The translations under genes were made by a program, and so were the position numbers. From Typhlomys cinereus (lineage: Eukaryota; Chordata; Mammalia; Rodentia; Platacanthomyidae): a DNA stretch of 64,000 nt. The stretch is taken from positions 3,812,897-3,876,896 of the forward strand of contig JALPQD010000076.1 in assembly GCA_023101885.1 (NCBI GenBank), written 5' to 3'. The stretch's first letter is position 1. Each line of letters begins with the position of its first letter. The notes below the pieces were generated by a model. The model worked only from the letters and a program-made list of their open reading frames with translations, was not told where the DNA came from and searched no databases. This document shows, piece after piece, positions 32,421 to 45,251 of the stretch.

Positions 32421-33283
32421 GAAACGCACAGAGATAAAGAATGAACAAGAGAGAGGATCACCTAATGGAAATGAATTCACTATTCACTATTGGTGATCAT
32501 TGTGGCTTACACCTAAAATTAAATGACCCTCCTGTTTTCCAAAACTTTATGTATGTAATATGCTCTGAGTTTAAAGATATTCACCATTCATGAGAAACTA
32601 AACAATAAATAGGGGGAGCTAAGGTTGAGGCCAGGCATGAAAGGGACGTTAAAGAGAGAGTTGAAGGCTTGAGATGAGACCACCAGGCAATGGAAATTCC
32701 CAAATGGGGAGAGATTGGTGAGCATAGCTCTTTTCTAGGTGTTTCTGTGCACATGAGAGACCTGAGCAGCTGTCCTTGCTATGAAGAACTGTTACATAGA
32801 GGGAAGTCTTAAGCCTCCACAGTCCTTGTTTTGTACAGCCCTTTGCCACCGGTAAGCACCTTCCAAATTGTAGAATTTTCTGAAAGCTTGTGCAGCTAAA
32901 CAGTTTCATTTTGAGACTCAGTGGTGATGGGACAGAATTGGGTACCAGACAAAATGGAGAGCTGATGGCCACAGGTGTGTGTGTGTGTGTGTGTTTTCTG
33001 GACTGCCCGGAAGGTCTTAATGATATATACCCCTAACTACAAGTGCGCATGTAACATGAGCTCAGACAGATCTCTTGGGCCTGCAGGACAGCTGCAGTTT
33101 GGCCTAATAGCACATAATTCAGCCCCTCATGGAAGAAGCTTTCCTAGAAATGCAGCCATGGACTGTATGTGGATTTGGCCCAAGAGATCCTTTCCTGTCC
33201 AAGAAAACTAAAACATGAATTTTGGTGTTTGTTCATTTGTTGAAGCATCAGGATGCCACGGCCCTCTGCATTTGTAGATTATT
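32421..33283. other. No recognised feature
   Basis: Includes a short (TG) run at 32975-32991. The ORFs here show no family motif. Confidence 0.35.
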
Positions 33284-33309
33284 TACTCACTCACTCACTC
33301 ACTCACTCA
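33284..33309. repeat. (CACT)n microsatellite
   Basis: About six pure units of ACTC. Confidence 0.9.
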
Positions 33310-34670
33310 GGAGAGCTGGTGTGCCTTCTGCCACTCAGCTTGTTCTCCTGATCCCATGGACCTACCATGCTGTTTTCCACGTGAGGTTTCATCAGATACC
33401 ATCCACATTTAAGGTTTTTAGTAAAATGGTTTGTTCCTGGAATGTATGGCCAAGAATTCTACTCTGTTCACAAGGAAATAGATACACAACCAAAACACAG
33501 TGGATGTCAGGGTGGAAGGTGTGGAACAGCAGGTTTCCTAGGGTCCTTCCTCCTCTTTAGATGTACACATTAAAAAAATCACATCTCCCGAAAAAGCGTG
33601 AGCCTTTCGAGATGCCATTTGTCCTCTTGGCACTGCATCTGGAGAACCAGGTGCTGGAGAGGTGGCCTGTTGAAGCCAAGGGAATCTGCTCTCCCACAGG
33701 GTGTAGAGACAGGAGCTGATGGCTGCACCTCTGAAGGCAGCTTCTGATTCGCCTTTACATTCCTACTTCCCATCATGTGCTTTGCTCCTTGCTCTACTCT
33801 GGCTTCAAAACACTCGTATGCCACTTTCACTGACTTTGGAGGGGCTCCCTGTGCCATCCAGGTGGATGTCACCAGATGAAAGAAACCCCAGAACACCCCA
33901 CAATGGCCTGCCCTCTATTTACTTTTCAAGGTGGTGGCAGATGAGGAAAAAGACTCCAAACACACAAAGTTGCGCATGAATTATGATGTGAGAGGTTCAG
34001 CTCTTACAACTCTCTGCTGGGCAAAGCTTCAAAGGCCTGTGGGTTTTCTTCAGCGGACTGCACCACCGTCCTCAAGATGGGAGTTTGAAGATGCTTGGCG
34101 ACTTACATCATTCGCAGATCCCTGCCAGGGCAATGAGCATCAAAACCTCTAGCAAATGATGTTTCACCCTCTTTGATGTAAGGTGGGATGAGGGCACCCA
34201 ATGCTGAGATCTCTGTGTAGAGAATGTGGTTGGCTTGCCCTGAAAACACATGCTTTATTCTTTTCTTGAGTCGAGAGTAACTTTTAAAAAGGGGGGGGGG
34301 CAAGACTTTTCCTCAGATGAATATAGCTTGATTTGGGTCAAGGTGGGGGAGGAGAGGAACAAATCATCCAAACAGCATGTGCCAAGGATTTGCTGAATAC
34401 ATCAAAAAAAAAAAAAAAAAAAACTGCTGACGGGTATATTAAGTAACAACTGATGATTACGCAAGAGTAAACACCACTGCTAATGTTTGACTGAAGACTA
34501 ACTGAGGGGCTAAGTGACTCCAGTTCATTTACAGATCATGCCAGTAACAGTCACCAAGGTTTGGGGAAGACTGCTTTATAGCCAGAAGCCACACTTTTAA
34601 ATTTAGAAAAAGAAAACTAAAGCTGTAGGGACTGGTTTAGAAACTTCAGGGAAAGAGACCCAGTGGAGAG
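33310..34670. other. No recognised feature
   Basis: Unique-looking sequence with overlapping short ORFs on both strands and no motif. A G10 run at 34291 and an A run at 34404-34423 are simple repeats. Confidence 0.35.
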
Positions 34671-34740
34671 GGGGAAAGAGATGGAAAGAGAGAAAAAGAG
34701 AGGGAGAGAGAGAGAGAGGGAGAGAGAGAGAGAGAGAGGT
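34671..34740. repeat. (GA)n purine tract
   Basis: A nearly pure GA/GGA tract on the plus strand, with capacity for triplex (H-DNA). Simple sequence. Confidence 0.85.
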
Positions 34741-35734
34741 AAGATGGAGAGGGAAGGGAGAGAGAAAGAAAAAAATGTCTATGCTTGTTGGGCTTAGGAC
34801 AGAAAAGCAGTTAAAAAGGAAAAAAGAAAAAGATACCTCTAATTTTCACATAACTCTTTTAGTAGAAGAGAGTGTGGTGTATACTAGAGTCAAAGAGGTA
34901 GGAACTTTAAATTCTTGAGTGTGCCAAGGGCTCCATCAATCAGGAATGGGTGTCCTTGTTATCAAATAAAACAGGCTTGACTGTGCAATACTGAGAGTTT
35001 CAAGTTCAAATGTTAAGTGCCAGTCCTGTAGTGAAAGATTCTAAAAGTAATGATAGTCAGCGTGGCTTCTTCTGATAAAATTTTAAATGCTCTTAAAGGC
35101 ATGTGTGGTGTATTTAACAGCAGAGCAATGATGGCCTTAGATTAGGTTTTCATCCTGCATTTTAATTCCCTAAGGATGACATATCATAATCAGCGAGCAA
35201 TCCAATAGAATGGAATAGGACTATGTTAAGTTTTCTTCCCTTGTATTTTTCCACATAATATGTGAAAATAGTCTCTCTTCCTGCTTAATTTCTACCAGGA
35301 TTTTTTTTTTTTTACAAAAATGATGAGACATTTAACTCTTGCATCTCTTAGATTTGAATGATTATTTACTTACTTGTTTATTTATTTGCTGATTGGTGGA
35401 CAGATGGATGGTGGGGACTGGACCCAAGATTTTTCTCAATATATCACCTGCTTGAAAATTTACCATGTTTTCATTAGAACATGATTCTGAGCCAGGAGTC
35501 ACTGTCCAGCCTGCTGGGGATGGGGCCTGTCTGCTCTGCAATGTGCTCAGCCCATGAGGATTCCAGGGTGCTCACGGAAACCAGGTCTCATCTTTCCCCC
35601 CAGATTTCCGACTTTTCCCAAGCAGAGGTAAAGGTTTTTGTGGGTCAAGATCAGGCTTCAGTGTCATCTTAGAGGCTCAAAAGCACTTTGCTGTTAGATG
35701 TGATGTGTCAGGTACACTTCTTATTGTTTGCTTA
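34741..35734. other. No recognised feature
   Basis: AT-rich spacer. The 63-aa ORF at 35481-35672 has no recognisable motif. Confidence 0.35.
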
Positions 35735-37110
35735 GATGAACTTTTTTTCTTTAAAAATTTCTTACATTTTTAATTTATTTTTTCCTTGTTTTAAAAGCAT
35801 ATTTAGTACTTATGCCAGCCTTCGTCCTTCCCCCCTCCTTCCCTTCCGTTCTCTGCTCCCTCCCTCCCCTCTTTTCATCAATCCACCCCACTCCTTCCCA
35901 CCTTCCTGCCTGGCTGCTTCTATGGACTCAAGGGTTCCCTCTGGCCTGTCTACTCCTGTGGGGGTTCAGGTCTCTATGGCATACCAAGTGGCCTCTCTGT
36001 AGGCCACCCCACTAATAGGGGCCTTCCCCTTCACTCATCCAGCCTGGGGCCCCAAAGTTTTCACTGTATGTAATTAGCTCTCCTGAGATCCTTGCTAGTC
36101 TATGAGTTATGTTGGGAATGTCAGTCATTACGCAGAAAGTTCCTGGATGCAGCAGACCTGCCTTGAGTGGAATGTCTTGTCCACCGGTGGAGTCTTACTG
36201 CCTCCTCTTCCACAAAGTTCCCTAGGAGGGGAAGAGATTAGGTAGGCCTGAGTTTGGGTGAACCTTGCAGGGCTGCCAGTACTCTGCATTCTGGCTGGCC
36301 TTTGTTGTCCACTTTGCTGCTCTTCTACTGCTCTAGACTGCATCCTGTCAGGGTGTTGAGATCCTCTACCTCTGTTGTAGTAGAAGATTTCAAAGCTGAG
36401 TGTTGAGTGCTCTTCCAAACTATGGGTGTAATAGCAGGTATTTACAGAGCAGTTTAGTGTACTGTCTTCCTACAGTTTATAGACTGTTATTCCATAGAGA
36501 TCTATTTCCTTTCCTTTTATAGGTTCTTATTCTAGTTAATAGTAACAGGAATGTGTTCCATTATGATAAATGGATCTTGAATACAACAGAACTTGAGTTC
36601 AATCAGAAAACTGTTGGTTGTCTCTTTGATACTCATGCCACTTTTACACTGGTGGTCACCTGTTGCCATGGCCATTTTTATTGCAACTTGTGATCTCATG
36701 AATTGATAGCCTTTGATTATTCCCCCCCCCCCTAGCTTCTAGAGCAATGGCAAAAGCCTATAATGTTTGGGGGCCCTTGAGATGATCAGAAAGAGTCATA
36801 TTCCTGTTACTACTAGTATATTTTTAATTGTCACTTGGTACTAAGTGGATCAGCTCTGGGCTTTTTTCGTTTGTTTGTTTTGCTCTGTTTTCCTCAGTCT
36901 GTGCTCTGTACAGGAGCTGCCCATTCTTGTTCCTTTCTTTGAAAGAAATTCTTTTTATAAATATTACTAGCATAGGAGGTTCCTATAGGGCTACCTCCCA
37001 CAATCTGAGGGTTTTTCTATAAATCCCTCAATGCCTCCTGTATCCCATGCACTCTGAGGTAAAAGTGGACTATCAGACTTTTTGCTCTTTTCCTTCATAG
37101 TCCTAGGGTA
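35735..37110 (-). mobile_element. L1 3' UTR fragment, antisense
   Basis: It begins with an AT-rich end, then a C-rich tract (35818-35875, the reverse of the G-rich L1 tract), CCTGCCTGGCTGCTTCTATGG and GTGGGGGTTCAGGTCTCTATGG. It is colinear with 45300-46900 on the same strand, through GTACTGTCTTCCTACAGTTTATAG and GGATCAGCTCTGGGC. It is 5'-truncated within the 3' UTR. Confidence 0.75.
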
Positions 37111-37740
37111 TCATGTTTGAGAAATGAAACAAGTTGATTGTACCAGTGCTTACAACAAAATTGTTTAATAATAATATATTATTATGTAGTAATTAAAATT
37201 AATTTAATATAATAATTATATAACAATGATGTGTATAAACTTTCTCGATACCAGTTCTTTGCCTCCAGCATCCTCTCCATTGTCTTCCAAGGACCTTCTT
37301 GGTATCAGGAGTCAATCCTGTCTGTGATTTTTATCTATTTGATCTGCCACTTGACAGCTGACCTAGCTGAAGTTACTGTTAGCTCAAAGTCCCTGTAGTT
37401 GTATCTCATAGAAACCAGGCTTTGTTTCTCTGGGCTCTGGCAGCCTCCTTTCCCCACTGCCCAGGTCAGGCATATACCTGTGTCATGTGATACAAAACTT
37501 CTGTTCACACTAGAAAAGTTGCCAAGGTTAGACCTCCCTGTGTCCTGTAGGCTTTCTACAGAGATTCTTCCTGTCCTGCCACTGCCTGTGGACATGGCAG
37601 TTACCTCTTCTGCTTTAAGTCTTCATTCTTGTCTGCATGCTCTCCCACATTTTGGCCAAACTCCATAGTTTTCTGTTCAAATAAAGACTTATTTTGTGGC
37701 CCTCATCCTTCTGTTATCAGTACAATAGGGATGTTTCAAA
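37111..37740. other. No recognised feature
   Basis: AT-rich TTAATAATAATATATTATT stretch at 37165-37225, then unique-looking sequence. Confidence 0.35.
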
Positions 37741-38030
37741 AAATTGAAGGCCTGGAGGGATGGCTCAGTCAGCAAAGTGCTTGATGAACAGTCATCAAGA
37801 CTTGAGCTGGATCTTCCAGAACCCATGTTAATAAAAAGTCATATGAGGTTGAGTCCACATATAATCTCAGAAAGGCTTGCCGTCAAGTCAACTCAAGTCA
37901 AGCTGTGTCAGTGAGCTTCAGTTCAGTGGGAGACCCTGTTTCAAAAAATAAGGTAGAATGTGAGTGAGGAAGATAACCAACATTGACCTCTAACCACACA
38001 CATACACACACACACACACACACACAGAGT
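37741..38030 (+). mobile_element. B4/RSINE1-like SINE
   Basis: Head GGCCTGGAGGGATGGCTCAGTCAGC, degraded B box, GTGAGCTTCAGTTCAGTGGGAGACCCTG, CAAAAAATAAGGTAGAATGTGAG, AACATTGACCTCTAACC and a CA-repeat tail (37999-38026). The block order is that of rodent B4-type SINEs. Confidence 0.7.
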
Positions 38031-38085
38031 TGAAAATTATATGGTATTTCATGCTCAGTTTTCATTACTTAAGAGTTTGCTTCAA

Positions 38086-38604
38086 GATTCTCAACAATAG
38101 TTGGGGCCAAAGCAATCGTAATGGGACTTTGCATGCCCTGCGCAATGTCCAGCGCACTGTTGCCCTCATAAAGTCTAGCATCTGTTAAGGGCACCGAGAC
38201 CCCTGGAGGCAAGGGATTGACAGCCATAGTAGTGATCTTATGCTTAAGGGGAACAAGAGAAAGGGCTTATGGAAATGCCACTGGGTCCTTATATGTCATC
38301 GGAGAGGAGGACCCAATGGAGGGTTAGGCGTATACAATAAAGGACTCTCTGGGAATTGGGGGGGAGGCACTGGGGGAAGGGGGGGGAGGGGGGAGGGAGG
38401 GAACTGGTAAAAAATTTTAAAATGTATAATTAAATTTTTAATAAAAAAAAATACTGTATGAGGCCTAGAAAGAAACATCATATGTTCTCTCTCATGGAGA
38501 AGACTGATTTGTAAAATTCACCTCTACCCACATGCATAAACCTAGCTCTTTCCCTCCCTCTTCTTTCTTTCTTAAGTAAATGAATAAAATTTAAAAAAAA
38601 AAAA
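38086..38604 (+). mobile_element. L1 3' end with candidate 3' transduction
   Basis: AAGAGTTTGCTTCAA flanks the insertion exactly (38071-38085 and 38605-38619). The insert starts with L1 3' UTR colinear with 25205-25600 (TTGGGGCCAAAGCAATCG, G-rich tract 38357-38402) and reaches a first A run at 38443-38451. About 135 bp of other sequence follows (38453-38587), then AATAAA (38583-38588) and a second A tail (38593-38606). One duplication around both parts means a single insertion. A transcript that read past the L1 polyA site to a downstream one would give this. Confidence 0.75.
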
Positions 38605-38619
38605 AAAGAGTTTGCTTCA

Positions 38620-39114
38620 ATGTAGCAATGATCAACATACATAGATTTCACGAAGGAAGGAAGCAGAAAAGCTGAGTTGTAGCAAAATTCTAAAGAAAAA
38701 AAGGGGGGGTCCTTCAGAGGGTTTAGAATAAGTACAGATTTAGGCTCCTCTATCTTCATTTTCAGATGTTGAAAATAAAACTGTGATTTTCCTATCTCCT
38801 GAGACAGGTAAGACCAGGAAACTGAAGCTTCTTGAGGAGATTGAATTGTGATGTATAGCAATGTTTTATACTCCAAATGATTCAATTTAGCTAAAAAGTT
38901 ATAAAGTGAATCAAACATAGTCATTGTCTACTGATTGATGAAGCAAAGCTGTCACATTTCCTGTCCCATCTCCAACAACCACAACTAAAAACATGTCTTT
39001 AAGCTACATTTATCTTGCTTTTCAGCTCTTCTAAATAAAATGTAAATAATAAAATTTATCTAAGTTTTCAAAATCACAAATGACGAAATTGGAAAATGGT
39101 CCCTGACTCTGCTT
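38620..39114. other. No recognised feature
   Basis: AT-rich spacer; ORFs here are short and lack motifs. Confidence 0.35.
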
Positions 39115-39475
39115 TAGGTTCATTATATTGCTGTAACAAGATACCTGACTCAAACAACCTAAGGAGAGAAAGTTTTTAACTGTATTACAATTCTAAGCTA
39201 CAGTCCATCATGGTAGGGAACTCATAGTAGCAGGAACTGAGGGAATTGGTTACAATGCATTCATGTAAAAGAGCACAAAGAATTTGATAAATGCATGCTC
39301 TGCTGCCTAGGGAATGGTCCTGGTCATAATGGGCTGGGTCTTCTCACATCAATTATTGAATCAAGATAACCTTCACAAGCAAGCCAAGAGACCAGCCTTA
39401 ATCTATAGAATCCTTCTTTTTGTACCTGGAAGCTTGCCTCCTAAGTATCAGGCTGATATATAATACACCATCACA
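39115..39475 (-). mobile_element. MaLR-like LTR, antisense, old
   Basis: TTCATTATATTGCTGTAACAAGATACC, CAACCTAAGGAGAGAAAG, CAGTCCATCATGGTAGG and CATAATGGGCTGGGTCTTC keep the order of antisense MaLR LTRs, at higher divergence than the copies at 9745 or 24167. Confidence 0.65.
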
Positions 39476-39484
39476 GTATCTTAA

Positions 39485-39640
39485 TAACGATAGCTGACGT
39501 TTATTGTGTATCTGGTCTGCACTCTGCTCTAAACAGTAACCCTATGGAACAAATAAAACTGTTACCTCATTGCAAAGTTTAGGAAGTGAGGATATGGCAG
39601 TTGATAGAGAAGACCAGATTTAGTCACACTACTTGCTTTT
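39485..39640 (+). mobile_element. MIR SINE relic
   Basis: GATAGCTGACGTTTATTGTG, TCTGCACTCTGCTCTAAACAG and a GTTACCTCATTGCAAAGTTTAGG block match the MIR core order. Old. Confidence 0.55.
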
Positions 39641-41965
39641 AACTCGTTTTGGGTTCTACCAGCAAGAAGAGACATCATCACTATGTACTTCCATGAATCC
39701 AAGTGCATATGCTCAATATAGGGATTGGATTTTTTGAAGCCAAATCAAATGCCATTTTCCAGTATGCCTGAAGAATCCATTGCTACAATGTAGAGGAGTT
39801 TTTTTAAAATTGGACCTAAAGCCTGCAGAGACAGCTTCTCATTGCAGCACAGGCTTTGGGGTCTGAACCTGAGCTTGGACATCCCTGCCTTTACCCATTG
39901 TGTCTTTGTACACACACTTTTATTTCTCACTACAAAATACTATGGCAGCGTACATGCCTGAGAAAGCCTTATGAGAGAGCAAACGTGCAACTTTTAGCAC
40001 AGTAGAGGGTGCATGGATGAAAGCTAGTGTGAGAAAGAAAAAAGTTTCTCTAGTGACATTCTCTCTTGCCATTTCCAAAGAGCAACAGTCTTAACACGGG
40101 TATTTGTATGGGGAAGTGTGGTGACTTAGAGGACAGAGGGAACTTAGGAGAGGATCCTGTGCATTACTCCCAGGAAGAAACTTGTGGCTCATTTGCATGT
40201 GTAACTTAGGGTGTCACCAAATAAGCATTTGCACACAGAAAATGGTCAAGGTATAGGAAGGATCTCTAAGGGCCTTCCTTGGAATCTTGTCACACAATGG
40301 GCTGGGCAGAATCTTTCCCTGCCACCTTCGGCTAGCAATGCAAATTTGAGGTTTAGAGCTCAGTTACATACCTGAAAAACCAGGGATGAAAATGTTCAGC
40401 TCTACCACTCCCTCTCCCCCCATCATCTGAGATCCCCTTCCAGGGTCGTGCAACCAATCCAAACTGCAAGCTCGGCAAACTTGGCAGTGGCAAATCTACA
40501 GAGCAGAGAGGCAGGGCTGGGAATGTATGTGGTATTTAATGTCATTCAAATCAGTGATTCTCCTATCAGGAATCACGCGTCATTGGCCTTGAGTGAGCTA
40601 AGTCAGGACCAGTAGTGAGTGCTTTTTCCAATAATGAACCTAGAGGGCAGATAAAAGTTCCTCCTTTTCCATTCTTTCTGTGTATTACACTAAGCACATT
40701 GCCCAGCATGTGAATGATTAACCCTTGTGAAATAAATGAGACTTCTAATTTGCATGACACACAATGCAGAAGTTTGTGCTCAAGTTGATTTGTAGACCTG
40801 AGTGATCACCTCCAAACTTGAGGGGGTCACTGAGTTTGTTTGACTAAGGTTTCACTTTAAGCCTATCCCAAAAGCCCTATTTTTTTTTGTACTTTGTTTT
40901 TCTTCAGTATAAGATTCACATAAGCTCCAGAAGTTCTCTCAGGACTAGTTATTAACCAAGAATGTTGAGAAGCCTTGACAAATATAAAATGCTATGTATA
41001 AGCCCACCAGTAAATCAGAGTTATCTACTTCAAGTGAGACTCCAAGGTTCCCTTAAACACTGCAGTTTTTTAATTTTCAGTCGTTTCAGGGCAGACCAGA
41101 GAGCTATGGTATATCTTTTTAACGTGGCAGTCCTCAAGGGTGGATTAGGTTAGCAATTTATCCCCCTTTATGCCCAGTATTCGCAGACAACACTCTAATG
41201 GGTAACATAAAACCACAGATAGACTTCCTCACAGTGGTGTTTAAGTGAACTAGGAAAGTAGCTGGAGCCCAATGTAAAGAACAGAGGACACATCAGAGAA
41301 GAAAATGGACTAGGGAAGAAATAACAAAAGAGGAGAAACCATCCCAGCTGCTTGGACCATTAAACTTACAGGTGTGTTTCTTTGGCAGTTACCATTTTCT
41401 GAATCTGGTCTCAAAATTCAGGTCCGCTTTATGTTGAAGTTTAGACTCACAAGAACATTGAATTTCCAGGCCTCCCAGCTCTCACTAGCAGACTACAGAC
41501 TCTTGCGGTGCAACAATGTAGAGAACAAGCTAGAGAACTGGAGAGGTCAATGAGGCTCAGCTGTCAGAACTTGATGGCCCATTCATCTCCAGCACATATG
41601 CTGTGGATATGTGAATATTTAAATGTATTGAGATGTTAATATACACACACACTACATTACAGAGCTAATCTCCATACAGACGGACAGTATACAACTAGGC
41701 CATGTCTTCAGGACTATCTCCTGCTCAGTGCTCCCTACAGACTAGTTTAGGTCTATCAAACTCCCTGGTATCTAGACCAAGGGAAGAAGTGGAGATCTGG
41801 TGATTATTAGCCAAAAAAATGTGGCAATCAACTGAAAACAGAAGACTGCATGCTGATTGCTAAGAGCCATCTTGACTCCAGTTGGAAGTTGGAGAAATAA
41901 AAATCTGCATAACACTGAGTGGCTGTGATGGTCCTTGTGTGCAGAAAGAGAGGAACGAGGTTGAT
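39641..41965. other. No recognised gene or repeat
   Basis: About 2.3 kb of unique-looking sequence. Short ORFs on both strands, no splice-framed exon that I can support. A short CA run lies near 41642. Confidence 0.35.
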
Positions 41966-41969
41966 CTTG

Positions 41970-42303
41970 TTTGCAGTTGCTCTTCTGTGGCTGTGATAAA
42001 TATTCTGACCCAAACAACTTAAGGGAGAAAGGATTTACACTTGGTTTACCGCTCTGTAGTGGAAAGAGCCCTTTACGGTGGTGGAGAGTATATGGAGGCA
42101 GATATGGCCACCTAAATAAAAGGTTGGTTCATATTACAGCAGCTAACAGGGAGCAGGTCGGTGACACTGAGCTGTCAAACCTCAGTACCTCAGTACTCAG
42201 TACACTGTTCTCAGTGACCTGCTCCCTGGAGCAAGGCTCCACTTCCTAAAGGTTCCCTACCTTCCCAAACCCACCACCCACTGGGGACACATGAGTGCAA
42301 ACC
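41970..42303 (-). mobile_element. MaLR-like LTR, antisense, diverged
   Basis: TTGCTCTTCTGTGGCTGTGATAAATATTC, CAAACAACTTAAGGGAGAAAGG, GGAGCAAGGCTCCACTTCCTAAAGG and a CACCCACTGGGGACACATGAG end align with the LTR at 11298-11677. Confidence 0.65.
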
Positions 42304-43224
42304 ACAGAAACTTTGAAGAGGTAAAGAGAACTTCTCAAGGGTAGGAAACAGTCTGTCTTGAGTGTCAAGGCAGTTGTCTGATTGTCTATGTGTTGAGATC
42401 AGGCTGTGCCCTGCTCTGAGTTGCTCCATATTGTGTAAAACAGCGGCCCCAGGGGACACCATTTTACGAGCAGCATTTGGCACCATTTTGAGCGCAAATG
42501 CAGAGGCAGGATGACTCTGCGCCTTGTTGGGAACACACTGATAAATAAATGATTCCTAAAATAAAAGGGTGCCACCTAATAAAATTTATGAAAGTCAATT
42601 GGGACCATATGAGCTCATGGGGTATTTAAATCATATCAGGAAAACAAGGCCAGGGAACTTACCAAACACACCAGACTGAGGAAAGGGTGAAGTCTCCCCA
42701 GTCTGGACCCCAGAAAGAGGAGGCCACCTTACAATGCAATGACGGGAGACCTGTCATCTCATCACCTGCTGTCCTCAGGCGCTTGTTTCCTTATCAAACT
42801 GCCCTCCACTCATCTGCTCACAGCCCACATGGACCCAGTCCGCTCTTTACCTCTGTGTTCTCCTGCAGTTCACCTTTGCAGCTCCCCTGGACCCTTTGGC
42901 TTGGTACAGCTTGACTTGCAGCAGTCCCCCCAGCAGACTGCAACAGATTTGCTTGCTAGTAACTCTCACAGAAGCTCATTCTCTTTGCATCTGCACAGCT
43001 CTCTGGCAGAGGCCTTTCGGTACGCCTCTGAACTCTGTTGCCACCTCTTTGACTCTCTGTAGCCATTCTGTAACCTACATACGTACATTGATTGTGCGAT
43101 GCTTAACATGAGCAGTGAGGTTTAGAATAAAAGAACCTGTGCTTGCCACCAGTTGGCTCTCAGGGGATATTGGGACATTTGAAAAATTGCAGTGAACAAA
43201 ATCAACGTACTTGTGAATTTATTT
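42304..43224. other. No recognised feature
   Basis: GC-moderate segment with overlapping ORFs at 42687-43111. No motif or repeat identity. It might hold an exon, but nothing specific supports that. Confidence 0.3.
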
Positions 43225-43530
43225 ATTTTTTTAATGTGTGTGTGTGTGTGTGTCGGTGCAATGAAAATATATGCAATTGTATGTGGATGCCAGTACTTGA
43301 TGCTGGGTTTCTTTTTCTATCTTTTTTGAAATAGGGTCTCTCACTAAGCCTAGAGTTCACTGATTAGCTAGAATGGCTGACCAGTCAATTCTGTGGATCC
43401 ACCTACCTCAAAAGCCAATACTAGGTGTGCCACAACATCTGGTTTTTACATGGGCGCTACAGATCCAAACCCAGATCTTCACATTTGCATGGCAGGCACT
43501 TTGCCAACTAAGGCATCTATTCAGCTCCTG
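43225..43530 (-). mobile_element. B2-like SINE, antisense, nearly full
   Basis: A TG run (43236-43252), AATAGGGTCTCTCACTAAGCC, TACATGGGCGCTACAGATCCAAACCCAGATC, TGCATGGCAGGCACTTTGCC and a reversed head ending GGCATCTATTCAGCTCC match the B2 antisense order throughout. Confidence 0.7.
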
Positions 43531-44771
43531 TATTTATCACTATTCCATAATTCTCAACACTGTGACAAGAACAAATGTCTGTGTCTTTGTTTCTGATACA
43601 GCACACTCACACAGCATGTTTGTGAAAGTTCATTTAACTATGCACCTAAAAAGGATGACTTCTACTCTCTCCCAGATTATAACTCAATAAGTCCAAGTTT
43701 TTAAATGCTGAAGTTTGGAAAATATTTAAAATAGGGTGTACTTTGAGTCACAAGTACCACTTTAAAATATTTCAGACTTCTCATTTTCTTAAATTAAAAC
43801 AATCCTCATGGTCTTGCTCTTTAAGAACTAAAAGGAGAAATAAAGTCTGTATTTTCCAGAACTGCTCATGCTTTGTTTTTAATTTGGTCATTTTATTCCA
43901 TTATTATTACTGCTATTATTATTATTTTCTTATTACTTAAAATAAGACTTTAAGGAAGAGAGCCTTTATATGAAATATTGATTTGGTTTTGAGGTCCTAG
44001 CATGAATATAGAGAAAAATTAGGAATTTTTAAAAGAATAACCAATGTAGAAAACCTTAAGAAATCAGCTGATAAACCAACATAGCACTGGGATTCCTGGA
44101 CATGAGATCTGAAAATATTCACAGCTGGCCAATAGTTATACAGAGGTAAATGACACTTCTACAGCAGGTGGGAAGAATGTAAAGCAAAGAAAATAAAATA
44201 GCAAAATCTCAAAGAAACCCAGAAAAAGTCATCTCTGGGCATCTCTAGGTAGAAGTATGTACCTTTAATTAATAATGCAAAGGCAGAGCTGAGAAAGCCA
44301 TACATTTCCATGCAACTGATCATATCACTGGGTCTCAAAGGAACGGTTAAGACCACTAGTGTGAATCTGCTCAAAATCACTACTGAGGTATATTTCAATG
44401 AAACCATGACTATAATCTAGAAGAACGTATATTTAAAAAAAGGAAAGTTTTGAAAAAAGATGGATGATTTTATAAACTATATAAAAATTTAGCATTTGAT
44501 TAAGTTACTTTGGGATAGTGGAAAAAGCAGAAGATTATTCCAGTGAAATATGTGCTTATACAGTTAGTTTATCTTTGAATTCTGGGGAAGGACCTAAATC
44601 ATAACCCCAGCTTCTTGGTGAATTAAATAATTAAAATTTAAAACATGAAAACACAGAAAAGGGAAAATTATAGTAAAAATTCAATAATTCCCAGTGTATG
44701 CAAGTACTTTTTAAATAAAAATGTACAGACAGGTTTCAGAAAAAAAGAAGACCTATTTTTTTTTTTTACAC
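43531..44771. other. No recognised feature
   Basis: AT-rich sequence with an ATT-repeat near 43901-43932. No gene evidence. Confidence 0.35.
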
Positions 44772-44785
44772 AAAAATTAGAACTA

Positions 44786-45030
44786 CGAGGTTGGAGAAAT
44801 GGCTCAGGAGTTAAGACTCTGCCTCACAAGCAGAAGAATCTGAGTTCAAATTCCAGATCCCACATAAAAACACCAGGTGAAAATGGCAATGGCCTGAACT
44901 TCTGGTCTCAGTGGGCAGAGCCTGGGAAATTCCAGAGTGAAGCAAAAAGGAGGAAGAAACAATACAATATGATTCCCGAAGTCACCTTTGGTCCTCCATA
45001 GGGACATACAGTGCCCTTTGACCCATGTGT

Positions 45031-45084
<54 letters not shown>

Positions 45085-45099
45085 ATACACACACACACA

Positions 45100-45151
<52 letters not shown>

Positions 45152-45165
45152 TAGATAAAGTAAAA
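44786..45165 (+). mobile_element. Older tRNA-headed SINE with a long microsatellite tail
   Basis: Head GAGGTTGGAGAAATGGCTCAGG, B-box region GAGTTCAAATTCC, body TCAGTGGGCAGAGCCTGGG and GGTCCTCCATAGGGACATACAGTGCCC. This is the same old class as 8952 and 48885 (antisense). The tail is (AC)n at 45032-45099 then (TAGA)n at 45101-45151. Flanks AAAAATTAGAAC and AAAAATTATAAAAC are an imperfect duplication. Confidence 0.8.
45032..45151. repeat. Compound (AC)n-(TAGA)n microsatellite
   Basis: About 34 AC units with a few AT breaks, followed by about 12 TAGA units. It sits in the tail of the SINE above and was probably born from it. Confidence 0.95.
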
Positions 45166-45251
45166 AGAAAAATTATAAAACAGATCAGAATTATGTCAAA
45201 ACTCATGACTAGAAAACTGACAAGGCAAACAATACTTGGGGGAAATGAGAA

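Noticed and set aside
42687..43111. Overlapping 75-107-codon ORFs
   Set aside because: Three frames are open over the same bases, with no motif or splice evidence; likely chance in a moderately GC-rich stretch.
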